Part shown: in pieces, positions 7,140-14,698 of the stretch
Layout: each line of letters starts with the position of its first letter
Numbering within the stretch: the first letter of the stretch is position 1
Assembly (NCBI GenBank): GCA_012974475.1
Contig: JAAXQD010000020.1
Location: forward strand, 1-26,626
Reading direction: 5' to 3'
Source of the DNA: Desulfobacterales bacterium
GTDB taxonomy: Bacteria; Desulfobacterota; Desulfobacteria; Desulfobacterales; UBA11574
DNA: 26,626 nucleotides
Notes under the pieces: generated by a model
Seen by the model: the letters and a program-made list of their open reading frames with translations, nothing else
What the model was told of the DNA's origin: nothing
The model's database searches: none
Position numbers and translations under genes: made by a program

Positions 7140-8091
7140 TCAGAAAAAACTCATCGTATCACACGCTCCATTCTGGCACGACGGGAGCAGCATAACGGTT
7201 CGAAGTTATCACACAATGCTTGCGGCATTGCCTGCTGCCTTATTCGGCATATTTACTTACGGTATGCCTGCGTTGGGTGTCGTTTCACTGTCCATTTCCT
7301 TTGCAATTATATGGGAACTGTTGATCAACAAAGTGACCCAGCGGACCGTCAGTATCGGAGACGGCAATGCAGCGCTCATCGGCCTTTTATTTGCCATGCT
7401 TTTGCCGGCAACATCTCCGTGGTGGATGGTCGCCACCGGCACTTTCGTGGCAGTGGTTATTGGAAAGCATATCTACGGCGGCATCGGCGGCAATCCCTTC
7501 AATCCCGTTCTTATCGGGGTCGCCATCCTCATGGTGGCTTGGAAAGACTATTTCGATTTCAATGAAGCCCTGGTGAACTACGATCTCAGATTTGCCATGG
7601 TTTATCCCCTGGCCGCCGCCAAACACCTGGGAACGTCGGGCATCGAAGCCTTTAGCACGGCAGGTCTTTTATTGGGCCAGCACTCCGGCGGCATCGGAGC
7701 AACTTTTGGGCTCGGCCTTATTCTGGGTGGAATATATCTGATTATCAGAGGGTTCATTCGATGGGAAATTTCGGTTTCCTTTTTAGCCGGTGTATTTGTG
7801 ACGGCACTGTTGTTTCATATGTCTGACCCATCCTTGTACGCAGGCCCTGTTTTTCACCTTTTAACCGGCTATACGCTGATCGGAGCTTTTTTTCTGGCAA
7901 CCGAAGATTCATCGTCGCCGGTCAATTTCATCCCCATGCTCATTTACGGGGCCGGGGCCGGGGTAATGACGGTATTGATACGGAATATCGGCACCTATGT
8001 CGATGGTGTGGTGTTTGCAATTCTGCTTATGAATCTCATCAATCCAATTTGTGACAAAATCAGACCTAAAGCGCTGGGAAAGGTTGTGTAA
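7132..8091 (+). CDS. rnfD: Rnf complex subunit D (membrane subunit), atypical flavin-attachment site
   Basis: The start at 7132 (319 residues) has GGAGG just upstream and overlaps the end of rnfC; a longer in-frame start at 7096 would add residues unlike the family. The protein has about nine or ten hydrophobic segments and family landmarks such as SYHTMLAALPAALFG, GGIGGNPFNPVLIG, and FFLATEDSSSPVN. RnfD normally carries FMN covalently bound to Thr in an (S/T)xATPL motif. Here the aligned stretch reads FAMVYPLAAAK, with Tyr158 in the Thr position, so covalent flavin may be absent. With RnfA, RnfE and RnfG it forms the ion-translocating membrane part. One base separates its stop from the rnfG start. 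Confidence 0.95.
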   Translation: MLNQKKLIVSHAPFWHDGSSITVRSYHTMLAALPAALFGIFTYGMPALGVVSLSISFAIIWELLINKVTQRTVSIGDGNAALIGLLFAMLLPATSPWWMVATGTFVAVVIGKHIYGGIGGNPFNPVLIGVAILMVAWKDYFDFNEALVNYDLRFAMVYPLAAAKHLGTSGIEAFSTAGLLLGQHSGGIGATFGLGLILGGIYLIIRGFIRWEISVSFLAGVFVTALLFHMSDPSLYAGPVFHLLTGYTLIGAFFLATEDSSSPVNFIPMLIYGAGAGVMTVLIRNIGTYVDGVVFAILLMNLINPICDKIRPKALGKVV

Positions 8092-8092
8092 C

Positions 8093-8686
8093 ATGCGAGA
8101 TTTATTGTTAATGGTGGTAGTTCTGACGGTTTTAAGTGCCTTTTCGGGCGGTTTGCTTTCGGGGCTTCGAAACGCGACCGCTGCCCGGATCGAAGTACAG
8201 CAGCTAAAATTTGTAAAAGGCCCTGCCATTAAAAAGATCCTCCAAGGCGTGTCCAATGATCCCATCGCCGATCGGTTCACCCTTAAAGACGGCGACATAG
8301 AACGGAAATTTTTTGTGGGAAAGTTCGACGGCAAGGCCAACACGGTGGTTCTTGAAAGTTCGGGAAAGGGCTACGGCGGTGACGTGGGTCTGATGATCGG
8401 CGTTAATGTGGAAAACGACACCATCGTCGGTGCCGGGGTGACCACCCACAGTGAAACCCCCGGACTGGGAGCCACGGCAAAGGACAATCCCGCTTTTGTG
8501 TCCCAATTTAAAGGTCTGCCCATCGAAGAGACGTTTGAAGTCACCAATGACGGCGGTAAAGTCAATGCTATGAGCGGAGCGACCATTACATCCAGAGCGG
8601 TTTGCGCGGCCGCCACCCAAGCCGGCAGCATTTATAAAAAGCTGAAACCTCAGCTTTCGGAGAAGTTAAAGGAATTTAACAAATAG
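8093..8686 (+). CDS. rnfG: Rnf complex subunit G, flavin-binding
   Basis: RnfG is anchored by one N-terminal helix (residues about 2-25 here) and exposes an FMN-binding domain on the outer face of the membrane. The motif SGATITS is present, with Thr164 as the expected attachment site for phosphoester-linked FMN. Other family features are GKGYGGDVGLMIGV and HSETPGLGA. The ATG at 8093 is chosen because it starts directly after rnfD and just before the membrane helix; an upstream in-frame start lies inside rnfD. Length 197 residues is normal. Confidence 0.96.
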   Translation: MRDLLLMVVVLTVLSAFSGGLLSGLRNATAARIEVQQLKFVKGPAIKKILQGVSNDPIADRFTLKDGDIERKFFVGKFDGKANTVVLESSGKGYGGDVGLMIGVNVENDTIVGAGVTTHSETPGLGATAKDNPAFVSQFKGLPIEETFEVTNDGGKVNAMSGATITSRAVCAAATQAGSIYKKLKPQLSEKLKEFNK

Positions 8687-8696
8687 GGAGATCAAC

Positions 8697-9320
8697 ATGG
8701 CGAAAACACTCACACAGGAATTTACCAAAGGTCTGTGGGAAGAAATAGCGCCGTTTCGGCTGGTGCTGGGGTTGTGCCCGGTACTGGGTGTCACCACGAC
8801 CATAGAAAACGGCATTGGCATGGGGTTGGCCACGACCTTTGTTCTGGTATTTTCGAATATCCTGGTTGCCTCATTGAGGAATATCATTCCGTCCAAAGTT
8901 CGAATCGCCTGTTTTATCATTATTATTGCGACCTTCGTCGTTGTTACCGAGCTTTTAATGCAGGCCTTTACCTACACCTTGTTTCTCAAATTGGGCGTGT
9001 TCATACCGCTGATCGTGGTAAACTGTATTGTGCTGGGTCGGGCTGAGGCATTTGCATCCAAAAACAGTCTAACCTTTTCAATCGCCGACGGACTGGGTAT
9101 CGGTATCGGTTTTACCCTTTCTTTGGCGGCCCTCGGCGCAGTACGTGAGTTGTTCGGTGCAAATAATCTAACCATTTGGACGACCCCCACTTCCATTATC
9201 GGCATTCAAGAAGTGTTTGGTACGAATTTTGAACCGTTTACCTTCATGGTTCAAGCACCCGGGGCCTTTGTCTGCCTCGGGTTGATGCTCTGTCTCATGA
9301 ACCTTGTGGGAAGCAAATAG
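8697..9320 (+). CDS. rnfE: Rnf complex subunit E (membrane subunit)
   Basis: This 207-residue protein is an integral membrane subunit homologous to RnfA and NqrD. It shows the family start (FTKGLWEEIAPFRLVLGLCP), the conserved VNCIVLGRAEAFA segment with its Cys, and about six membrane helices. In NQR/RNF structures the symmetrical RnfA/RnfE pair holds an Fe-S or iron centre between conserved cysteines within the membrane; the corresponding Cys residues (LGLCP and VNC) are both present. AGGGAG lies just upstream of the ATG. The rnfA start follows by ten bases. Confidence 0.97.
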   Translation: MAKTLTQEFTKGLWEEIAPFRLVLGLCPVLGVTTTIENGIGMGLATTFVLVFSNILVASLRNIIPSKVRIACFIIIIATFVVVTELLMQAFTYTLFLKLGVFIPLIVVNCIVLGRAEAFASKNSLTFSIADGLGIGIGFTLSLAALGAVRELFGANNLTIWTTPTSIIGIQEVFGTNFEPFTFMVQAPGAFVCLGLMLCLMNLVGSK

Positions 9321-9330
9321 GAGTCAATCA

Positions 9331-9903
9331 ATGGGCTACATGGAAATTATTATCGGCGGCATTTTTGTAAACAACATTTTGCTGGCCCAGTTTTTGGGCA
9401 ACTGCCCTTTTCTCGGCACATCCAAGAAGATGGAAACCGCCGTGGGCATGGCCATGGCCGTTGTCTTTGTTCTGGTGTTGGCCGGGGTGATCACCTGGGT
9501 TCTGTATACGTTTTTTCTCGTACCGTATAAACTGGTATACATGCGGACCATCGCGTTTATTTTGGTCATTGCATCGTTGGTCCAATTTGTGGAAATGTTT
9601 TTAAAAAAGAGCATCCCGGCACTGTACGCCGGACTGGGCATCTTTCTGCCGTTGATTACCACCAACTGTGCAGTATTCGGTGCGTGTATCTTAAACGTCG
9701 ATAAAGATCTGAACTTTATGAAAACCCTGGTTCAGTCCGTTGCCTATGCCGTAGGATTTGGCCTGGCCCTGATTCTTTTCGCAGGTGTCCGTGAACGCAT
9801 CATTCTGGCGAGGGTACCGAAACCGCTCCAGGATACATCCATCGGCCTGGTAACTGCGGGAATTCTCTCCCTAACGTTTTATGCGTTCAAAGGGATGATA
9901 TAG
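9331..9903 (+). CDS. rnfA: Rnf complex subunit A (membrane subunit)
   Basis: From the ATG at 9331 (190 residues), which has AGGAG about eight bases upstream, the protein begins MGYMEIIIGGIFVNNILLAQ, typical of RnfA. FLGNCPFLG and TTNCAVFG carry the two conserved Cys residues that pair with those of RnfE to bind a membrane-embedded metal centre. About six membrane helices are visible. A start at 9304 in the same frame would overlap rnfE and add nine non-family residues, so it was not used. Confidence 0.97.
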   Translation: MGYMEIIIGGIFVNNILLAQFLGNCPFLGTSKKMETAVGMAMAVVFVLVLAGVITWVLYTFFLVPYKLVYMRTIAFILVIASLVQFVEMFLKKSIPALYAGLGIFLPLITTNCAVFGACILNVDKDLNFMKTLVQSVAYAVGFGLALILFAGVRERIILARVPKPLQDTSIGLVTAGILSLTFYAFKGMI

Positions 9904-9936
9904 CAACGGCCATTAGAATTAACTTAGGAGGATACT

Positions 9937-12033
9937 GTGTTATCATTATCAGCCGTTTTGTTTATGTTGGCTCTGGGAGCTGTCTGCGGCACTGTTCTCA
10001 GCGTGGCGTCCAAAATCTTTTATGTCTATGAAGACCCTCGCATTGCCATTGTAGAGGGATATACGGCCAGTGCCAATTGCGGGGGGTGTGGGTATGCCGG
10101 ATGCTCCGCTGCAGCGGTTGCCGTGGTGGCCGGGGAAGCACCGCCCAGCGTCTGTATTGTGGCCGGGCCTGAAGCCACTGCGAATATCGCCGGCGTTATG
10201 GGTCTTGATCCGGGCACAGCCGAATCTTTGCTCTCTTACAACACTTGCACCGGCGGAGACCGGGCGGCTGACAAATTTTTATATATGGGAATTAATAGTT
10301 GCCAGGCACTTGCCACCCTTCACGGCGGACAGCGGGTCTGTCCGGTGGGCTGCCTGGGTTTTGGGGATTGTGTCAAGGCCTGTGCTTTTGATGCCATTAA
10401 AATTGGGGCACATGGATATCCGGTTGTCAACGAGATGAAATGTGTCGGCTGCGGAGCCTGTGAGAAAGTCTGTCCCAAAGATATCATGGAAATCAAAACC
10501 ATGTCCCAAAAACTGCTCCATCTCAATCAGTATGACGATCGTATCGCCCCCTGCCAGCAGACCTGTCCGGCGGAAATCGATATACCCAAATACATTTACC
10601 AGACCAAAATCGGAGATTATGAAGGGGCGGTCAATACCATTCGGGAGCGTAATCCCTTGCTCCTGTCCTGCGGCCGAGTCTGCCCGCACCCCTGTGAAGA
10701 CAAGTGCCGTAGAGGTGTCGAAGACGAACCGGTATCCATCAATCAATTGAAGCGCTTTGTGGCCGACCATGAAATGAACACAGGGAAGCGTCTTCCCATT
10801 TCCGTTGCGCCGCCCACCGGCAAAAAACTTGCCGTTATCGGGGGCGGTCCTGCCGGGTTGAGCTGTGCTTATTTTCTCCGCCGTTTGGGCCATGATGTTA
10901 CGATTTTCGATGCAATGCCCAAACTTGGCGGTATGATTCGATACGGAATTCCTGAATATCGACTGCCCAAGGAGGTATTGGCCTGGGAAACCGACGGAAT
11001 TTTGAACCTGGGAATTGAACACAAACCCAACGTAGCCCTGGGCCGTGATTTCGATATCGGCTCCTTGATCGCATCCGGATATGATGCTGTTTTCTTGGGC
11101 ATCGGCGCATGGAAAGATTACACCCTCGGCGTTGAAGGCGAAAATTTGAACGGGTGTTACACCGGAATTAATTTTCTCACTAATTTCGCCGTATGGCAGC
11201 AGGAAAGGCCCCATGATAAACGGCCGTTTATCGGCAAAAAGTGTGTGGTCATCGGCGGCGGTAACACGGCCATCGACTGTGTTCGCACCCTGGTTCGTCT
11301 GGGAGCGGACGAAGTCACCATCGTCTATCGACGGACCCGCAAAGAAATGCCGGCCAACGAAGTTGAAATCGTTGCTGCGGAACATGAAGGCATAAATTTT
11401 ACGTTTCTGGCTGCCCCCACACGGGTCCTCGGAGATGAGGAAGGCGGGGTCACCGGACTCGAATATCTCAAAATGGAGCTTGGCGAACCGGATGCCAGCG
11501 GCAGGCGCCGTCCGGTACCCATCGAAGGATCGGAAACCGTCATTGATATCGACATGCTGATCACGGCCATCGGACAGGGTCCGGATGTCTTCTTCAAAGA
11601 TGAAAGCAAACGGCTCGATGAAGATCTGAAACTGACCCGCTGGAACACCATCGACTCTGAAGATGAGATCGCCCTTCAGTCCAGCATCCCCTATATTTTT
11701 TCCGGCGGAGACGCCGCAACCGGTGCAGATCTTGTAGTCTCAGCCATCGGTGCCGGACGACGCGCCGCCCGATCAATTCACTTTTACCTGGCCGACGAAG
11801 ACATAACACCCCCATCTAAAACATTATTTGGGAATAATATACCGGTATCGATTTTCGAATCGGTTTCGGGAATTACCCAGCTGCCCCGAACGGAAATGCC
11901 GGAGCTTCCTGTGGATGAACGGATCAAATCCTTTGTAGAAGCAGACCTCGTGATCACCGAAGATGAGGCGCTGTATGAATCGAGCCGATGCCTGGAATGC
12001 TGTCTGATCTGCTATAACAAAGACGTTGCATAA
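9937..12033 (+). CDS. rnfB: RnfB fused to a GltD/NfnB-type FAD/NAD(P)H oxidoreductase
   Basis: This 698-residue fusion starts at a GTG preceded by AGGAGG five bases upstream. Residues 1-30 form the RnfB membrane anchor. Cys48, 51, 56 and 73 make the RnfB cluster motif (NCGGCGYAGC), and residues 135-179 hold a two-cluster ferredoxin module (CPVGCLGFGDCVKAC and CVGCGACEKVCP). From about residue 195 the protein continues into a GltD-like part: an Fe-S region (CQQTCP...CGRVCPHPCEDKC), an FAD loop VIGGGPAGLSC near 300, a second Rossmann loop VIGGGNTAIDC near 439, YRRTRKEMPA, and a closing FAD motif IFSGGDAATGADLVV. The C-terminus adds CLECCLIC. RnfB is the ferredoxin-facing subunit; the fused part should bind FAD and NAD(P)H. 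No frameshift or stop is seen at the junction, so it is read as one protein. Confidence 0.95.
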   Translation: MLSLSAVLFMLALGAVCGTVLSVASKIFYVYEDPRIAIVEGYTASANCGGCGYAGCSAAAVAVVAGEAPPSVCIVAGPEATANIAGVMGLDPGTAESLLSYNTCTGGDRAADKFLYMGINSCQALATLHGGQRVCPVGCLGFGDCVKACAFDAIKIGAHGYPVVNEMKCVGCGACEKVCPKDIMEIKTMSQKLLHLNQYDDRIAPCQQTCPAEIDIPKYIYQTKIGDYEGAVNTIRERNPLLLSCGRVCPHPCEDKCRRGVEDEPVSINQLKRFVADHEMNTGKRLPISVAPPTGKKLAVIGGGPAGLSCAYFLRRLGHDVTIFDAMPKLGGMIRYGIPEYRLPKEVLAWETDGILNLGIEHKPNVALGRDFDIGSLIASGYDAVFLGIGAWKDYTLGVEGENLNGCYTGINFLTNFAVWQQERPHDKRPFIGKKCVVIGGGNTAIDCVRTLVRLGADEVTIVYRRTRKEMPANEVEIVAAEHEGINFTFLAAPTRVLGDEEGGVTGLEYLKMELGEPDASGRRRPVPIEGSETVIDIDMLITAIGQGPDVFFKDESKRLDEDLKLTRWNTIDSEDEIALQSSIPYIFSGGDAATGADLVVSAIGAGRRAARSIHFYLADEDITPPSKTLFGNNIPVSIFESVSGITQLPRTEMPELPVDERIKSFVEADLVITEDEALYESSRCLECCLICYNKDVA

Positions 12034-12087
12034 AGCATATCCTGGGGGCACTGTTGCCCGCATTTTAGCATCGGGATATTATCCGAA

Positions 12088-12624
12088 ATGACAAACGTCG
12101 TCGATATTCAAGCCTATCGAGCCAAGGTCATCGAGCAAAGAGCTTTCGGATCCTGGGAGAAACGGTTTGGCGATTCATACCATATCAACACCAAGCTTTC
12201 GGATCTTTCAGACGCCGCCCTCCATTTTCTGGCCCAGCCCGGTGAAAGCAGCGCTGTTGTCTTTTACGAACTGATCATGGGAATTCTGGACCTCGGGCCG
12301 GCCATTAAGTTCAATTATCTTCCCAATAGAGAGCAAATAGCGGTGGTTGACATCCACCTGTTTTTAGCCGACCAGGTGCGGTTTGAAATCATGCGCCGAT
12401 TGAAATGGCTCATCAACCTTCCGTGTGAAAAATACGGCCTGGTAGAGATGGTTCAAGATTTCGACACCGTCAAGTCAGAATGCACAGGCACCTTCCCCGA
12501 ACTCGCACCGGCCCACCCGGATTATCCCGCCTACGCGCAGCTCCCCCACAGCGAAAGAGAGAGCTTCATTCGCCGCATGCTGCGTGACGCCCTTGAATCA
12601 TTTAAAGATCGCTTAGGATTTTAG
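12088..12624 (+). CDS. Protein of unknown function following rnfB
   Basis: This 178-residue, mostly helical, soluble protein starts 54 bases after rnfB on the same strand with a weak ribosome binding site. It has no Cys cluster (single Cys residues only), no signal peptide and no membrane segment. Recognisable local features are VFYELIMGILDLG, an amphipathic stretch VDIHLFLADQVRFEIMRRL, and a charged C-terminus (RESFIRRMLRDALESFKDR). I do not recognise the family. Its place as the last gene of the rnf operon suggests a link to Rnf assembly or regulation, but nothing in the sequence proves it. Confidence 0.75.
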   Translation: MTNVVDIQAYRAKVIEQRAFGSWEKRFGDSYHINTKLSDLSDAALHFLAQPGESSAVVFYELIMGILDLGPAIKFNYLPNREQIAVVDIHLFLADQVRFEIMRRLKWLINLPCEKYGLVEMVQDFDTVKSECTGTFPELAPAHPDYPAYAQLPHSERESFIRRMLRDALESFKDRLGF

Positions 12625-12690
12625 AACAGTTCCCAAAAATATGTTCCGATTTATCCGCCTCTGGCGAGATTGAATTGCTTACGGCCGCAA

Positions 12691-12900
12691 TTTCAGTAAG
12701 CCCCAGGACAGTTCCGTTTCCATCGGGAAGCTGTCTGAGCAAATTAGAGCGCGTTAAAGCGAACAGCATAGAGATTTTCAAAATTATAGATAATTATCGT
12801 ATTCCCGCCGTGTAATCTTAACACCTTAGACCTGTTCGCTTTTACGCGGTTTTATTTGCGAGTTCTTGCCGATGGAAACGGAATTGTCCTGCGGCTGAAA
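12691..12900. repeat. Long imperfect palindrome between convergent genes (possible MITE or large RNA hairpin)
   Basis: The left arm (12691-12766) is nearly the reverse complement of the right arm (12832-12900). Within it, 12704-12730 matches its partner at 25 of 27 bases, and 12739-12766 matches at 24 of 28. A few small gaps separate the blocks. The unpaired centre (12767-12831) is 65 bases and AT-rich. No open reading frame is present. It fills most of the 332-base gap between the rnf operon end and rluD. Target-site duplications are not obvious. It may be a miniature inverted-repeat element, or a transcribed structure that ends both operons. Confidence 0.85.
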
Positions 12901-12956
12901 CTGAATGTTATTCTGAGAAAGGCTATAAATATAGGCCCGGGGAATTGAAACGGTTT

Positions 12957-13913
12957 CTAACCGGTTGACCGTAAAGCTGTTATCGTATCCAGCATGTCAG
13001 AGGGGATCGGTGCTTCAAAACAGAGATTTGTGTGTGTCGAAGGATGGGTGAACTCAAGGCGCCGGGCATGCAGCATCTGCCTTGGGACGGACAGGTGGTG
13101 ATCGTTGCTTATTTCTATCTTTATCCTTTCCCTGCGGCCGCCGTAAACCGGATCCCCCATGACCGGATGGTTGATGGCGGCACAGTGAACTCTGATCTGA
13201 TGGGTTCGCCCGGTTTTTAGATCAATATCAATCAAAGTGGCCGGAATAAAACGTTCTTTTACTTTCCATGTTGTTTCAGCATTTCGACTTTTTTTGCTGC
13301 GGGTGGACATTTTTTTTCTATCCACAGGATGCCTGCCGATGGGCAGTGAAATTGTGCCTGAATCCGCCTTCATTTTACCATGAACCAGGGCCAAATATTT
13401 TTTCTTGATGGTTCGACGCTTAAACTGATCGGACAAACGATGATGTGCCCCGGTATTTTTGGCCACCACAAGCACACCGGACGTATCTTTGTCGAGTCGA
13501 TGTACGATCCCCGGGCGCAGCTCCCCGCCGATCCCTTCGATATTGGGGCAATGATACAAAAGGCCGTTCACCAACGTTCCGCTGTAGTGGCCCGGTGCCG
13601 GGTGTACCACAAGTCCCGACTGCTTGTTGACAACGATGATGTCATCGTCCTCGTGAAGGATATCGATGGGAATCGGTTCGGGTTTAAAGAGGACATGCTT
13701 TGGAGAGGGAATGTGTCCGCGGATTTCCTCCCCCGCTCTCACCCGATAACCGGGCTTCTTTAACTCGCCCTGAACCCGAATATTTCCGTCGCGAATCAGG
13801 GTTGCGGCAAAAGAGCGTGAACAATCCACAATCCGGGATGCAACCAAAAGGTCGAGGCGCTTGCCTGAATCGGTTGCATCCACACGTATGGCAAAGGAGT
13901 TCCGATGGTGCAT
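12957..13913 (-). CDS. rluD: Ribosomal large-subunit pseudouridine synthase, RluD type
   Basis: The protein (318 residues) has an N-terminal S4-like RNA-binding region (residues about 17-75, with SRSFAATLIRDGNIRV) and a pseudouridine synthase domain. The catalytic motif HRLDKDTSG gives Asp141 as nucleophile; GRTHQIRVH and HPVMGDPVYGG are also typical. RluD-type enzymes make pseudouridines in helix 69 of 23S rRNA, but the RluA/C/D family is broad, so the exact site is inferred. The start lies 16 bases after the carD stop, and no good ribosome binding site is seen, so coupling with carD translation is likely. Confidence 0.9.
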   Translation of the reverse strand: MHHRNSFAIRVDATDSGKRLDLLVASRIVDCSRSFAATLIRDGNIRVQGELKKPGYRVRAGEEIRGHIPSPKHVLFKPEPIPIDILHEDDDIIVVNKQSGLVVHPAPGHYSGTLVNGLLYHCPNIEGIGGELRPGIVHRLDKDTSGVLVVAKNTGAHHRLSDQFKRRTIKKKYLALVHGKMKADSGTISLPIGRHPVDRKKMSTRSKKSRNAETTWKVKERFIPATLIDIDLKTGRTHQIRVHCAAINHPVMGDPVYGGRRERIKIEISNDHHLSVPRQMLHARRLEFTHPSTHTNLCFEAPIPSDMLDTITALRSTG

Positions 13914-13929
13914 ATTTTAAGAAGGTGGG

Positions 13930-14502
13930 TTATTTGCCGGAATCATCTGTATCTTCAGTTTGCTTAGGGGGAAAAAGCAACTCCATCTCGGATATAATCG
14001 CCTCTTCGCTGGTATTTTTGACGGTTGAAAGTTCCATAACCAGCAGGGTTTGTGCGGTATCGTAAAGTTTCCGTTCGCCAAAGGATAGATCCTTTGTTAA
14101 TTTCAGCAGGGAAAGGTCCCTGTACACTTCAGCCACATCATACAGTGAACCGGTTTTGATCTTGTCCATATATTCCCGATACCTTCGGTTCCAGGTCTGG
14201 GTCTCACCGGGCGACGGCTCCCGTTTTTCCATGACTTCGTATACTTTGGAGATATCTTTCTTGTCGATGACATCCCGAAGTCCGACCTGTTCAACATTCC
14301 ATGTGGGTATCATGATGGTCATTTCGTTTTCGAGAATTTTCATCATATAAAAATCATGTTCTTCGCCGTTAATGATCCGGGACTCGATGGAGTTGATTCT
14401 CCCTACACCATGCGCTGGATAAACTGCTAGATCCCCGACTTTGAATTCCCGCACGTCTTGCTTGGGGGGTTCTGTTTTATCTTCAACATTTTTCTCATTC
14501 AT
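13930..14502 (-). CDS. carD: CarD/CdnL-family transcription regulator
   Basis: This 190-residue protein has the CarD_TRCF RNA-polymerase-interacting domain at about residues 20-80 (FKVGDLAVYPAHGVGRI) and a C-terminal helical DNA-binding region including WNRRYREYMDKIKTG, with the Trp that probes the upstream edge of the bubble in CarD proteins. CarD/CdnL stabilises open promoter complexes, notably at rRNA promoters. The tail is acidic (TEDTDDSGK). It lies after the hppA terminator, so it probably has its own promoter in 14503-14634, and is followed closely by rluD. Confidence 0.93.
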   Translation of the reverse strand: MNEKNVEDKTEPPKQDVREFKVGDLAVYPAHGVGRINSIESRIINGEEHDFYMMKILENEMTIMIPTWNVEQVGLRDVIDKKDISKVYEVMEKREPSPGETQTWNRRYREYMDKIKTGSLYDVAEVYRDLSLLKLTKDLSFGERKLYDTAQTLLVMELSTVKNTSEEAIISEMELLFPPKQTEDTDDSGK

Positions 14503-14634
14503 TTTAACACCGGTTTATTTTTTATAAAAACCTGAAATCAATCTTCCCGACAAATCGGAATTTACGCCATGCGCCCCAACAATCTTTTAAAATGTATACC
14601 ATACAATCAATAAACAATCAACCGGCAATACAAT

Positions 14635-14666
14635 AAAAAAGGACCGGCGCATGGCTGCGCCGATCC
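14635..14666 (-). terminator. Rho-independent terminator of hppA
   Basis: Read on the minus strand, an 11-base GC-rich stem (one wobble pair) with a 4-base loop is followed by six T. The stem arms are 14656-14666 and 14641-14651, and the T run is the complement of 14635-14640. It lies 33 bases after the hppA stop and separates it from carD. Confidence 0.9.
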
Positions 14667-14698
14667 TTCGTATTGTATCTGTTTCTATGAATGCTGTC

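Noticed and set aside
10279..11385. A 368-codon open frame on the minus strand, opposite rnfB
   Set aside because: It is antisense to clear RnfB/GltD motifs, has no recognisable domain, and several other antisense frames exist over the same GC-rich gene; it is a shadow.
12767..12831. A small gene or transposase inside the palindrome
   Set aside because: The central segment is 65 bases and AT-rich, with no open frame or tRNA-like fold, so any mobile element would be non-autonomous.
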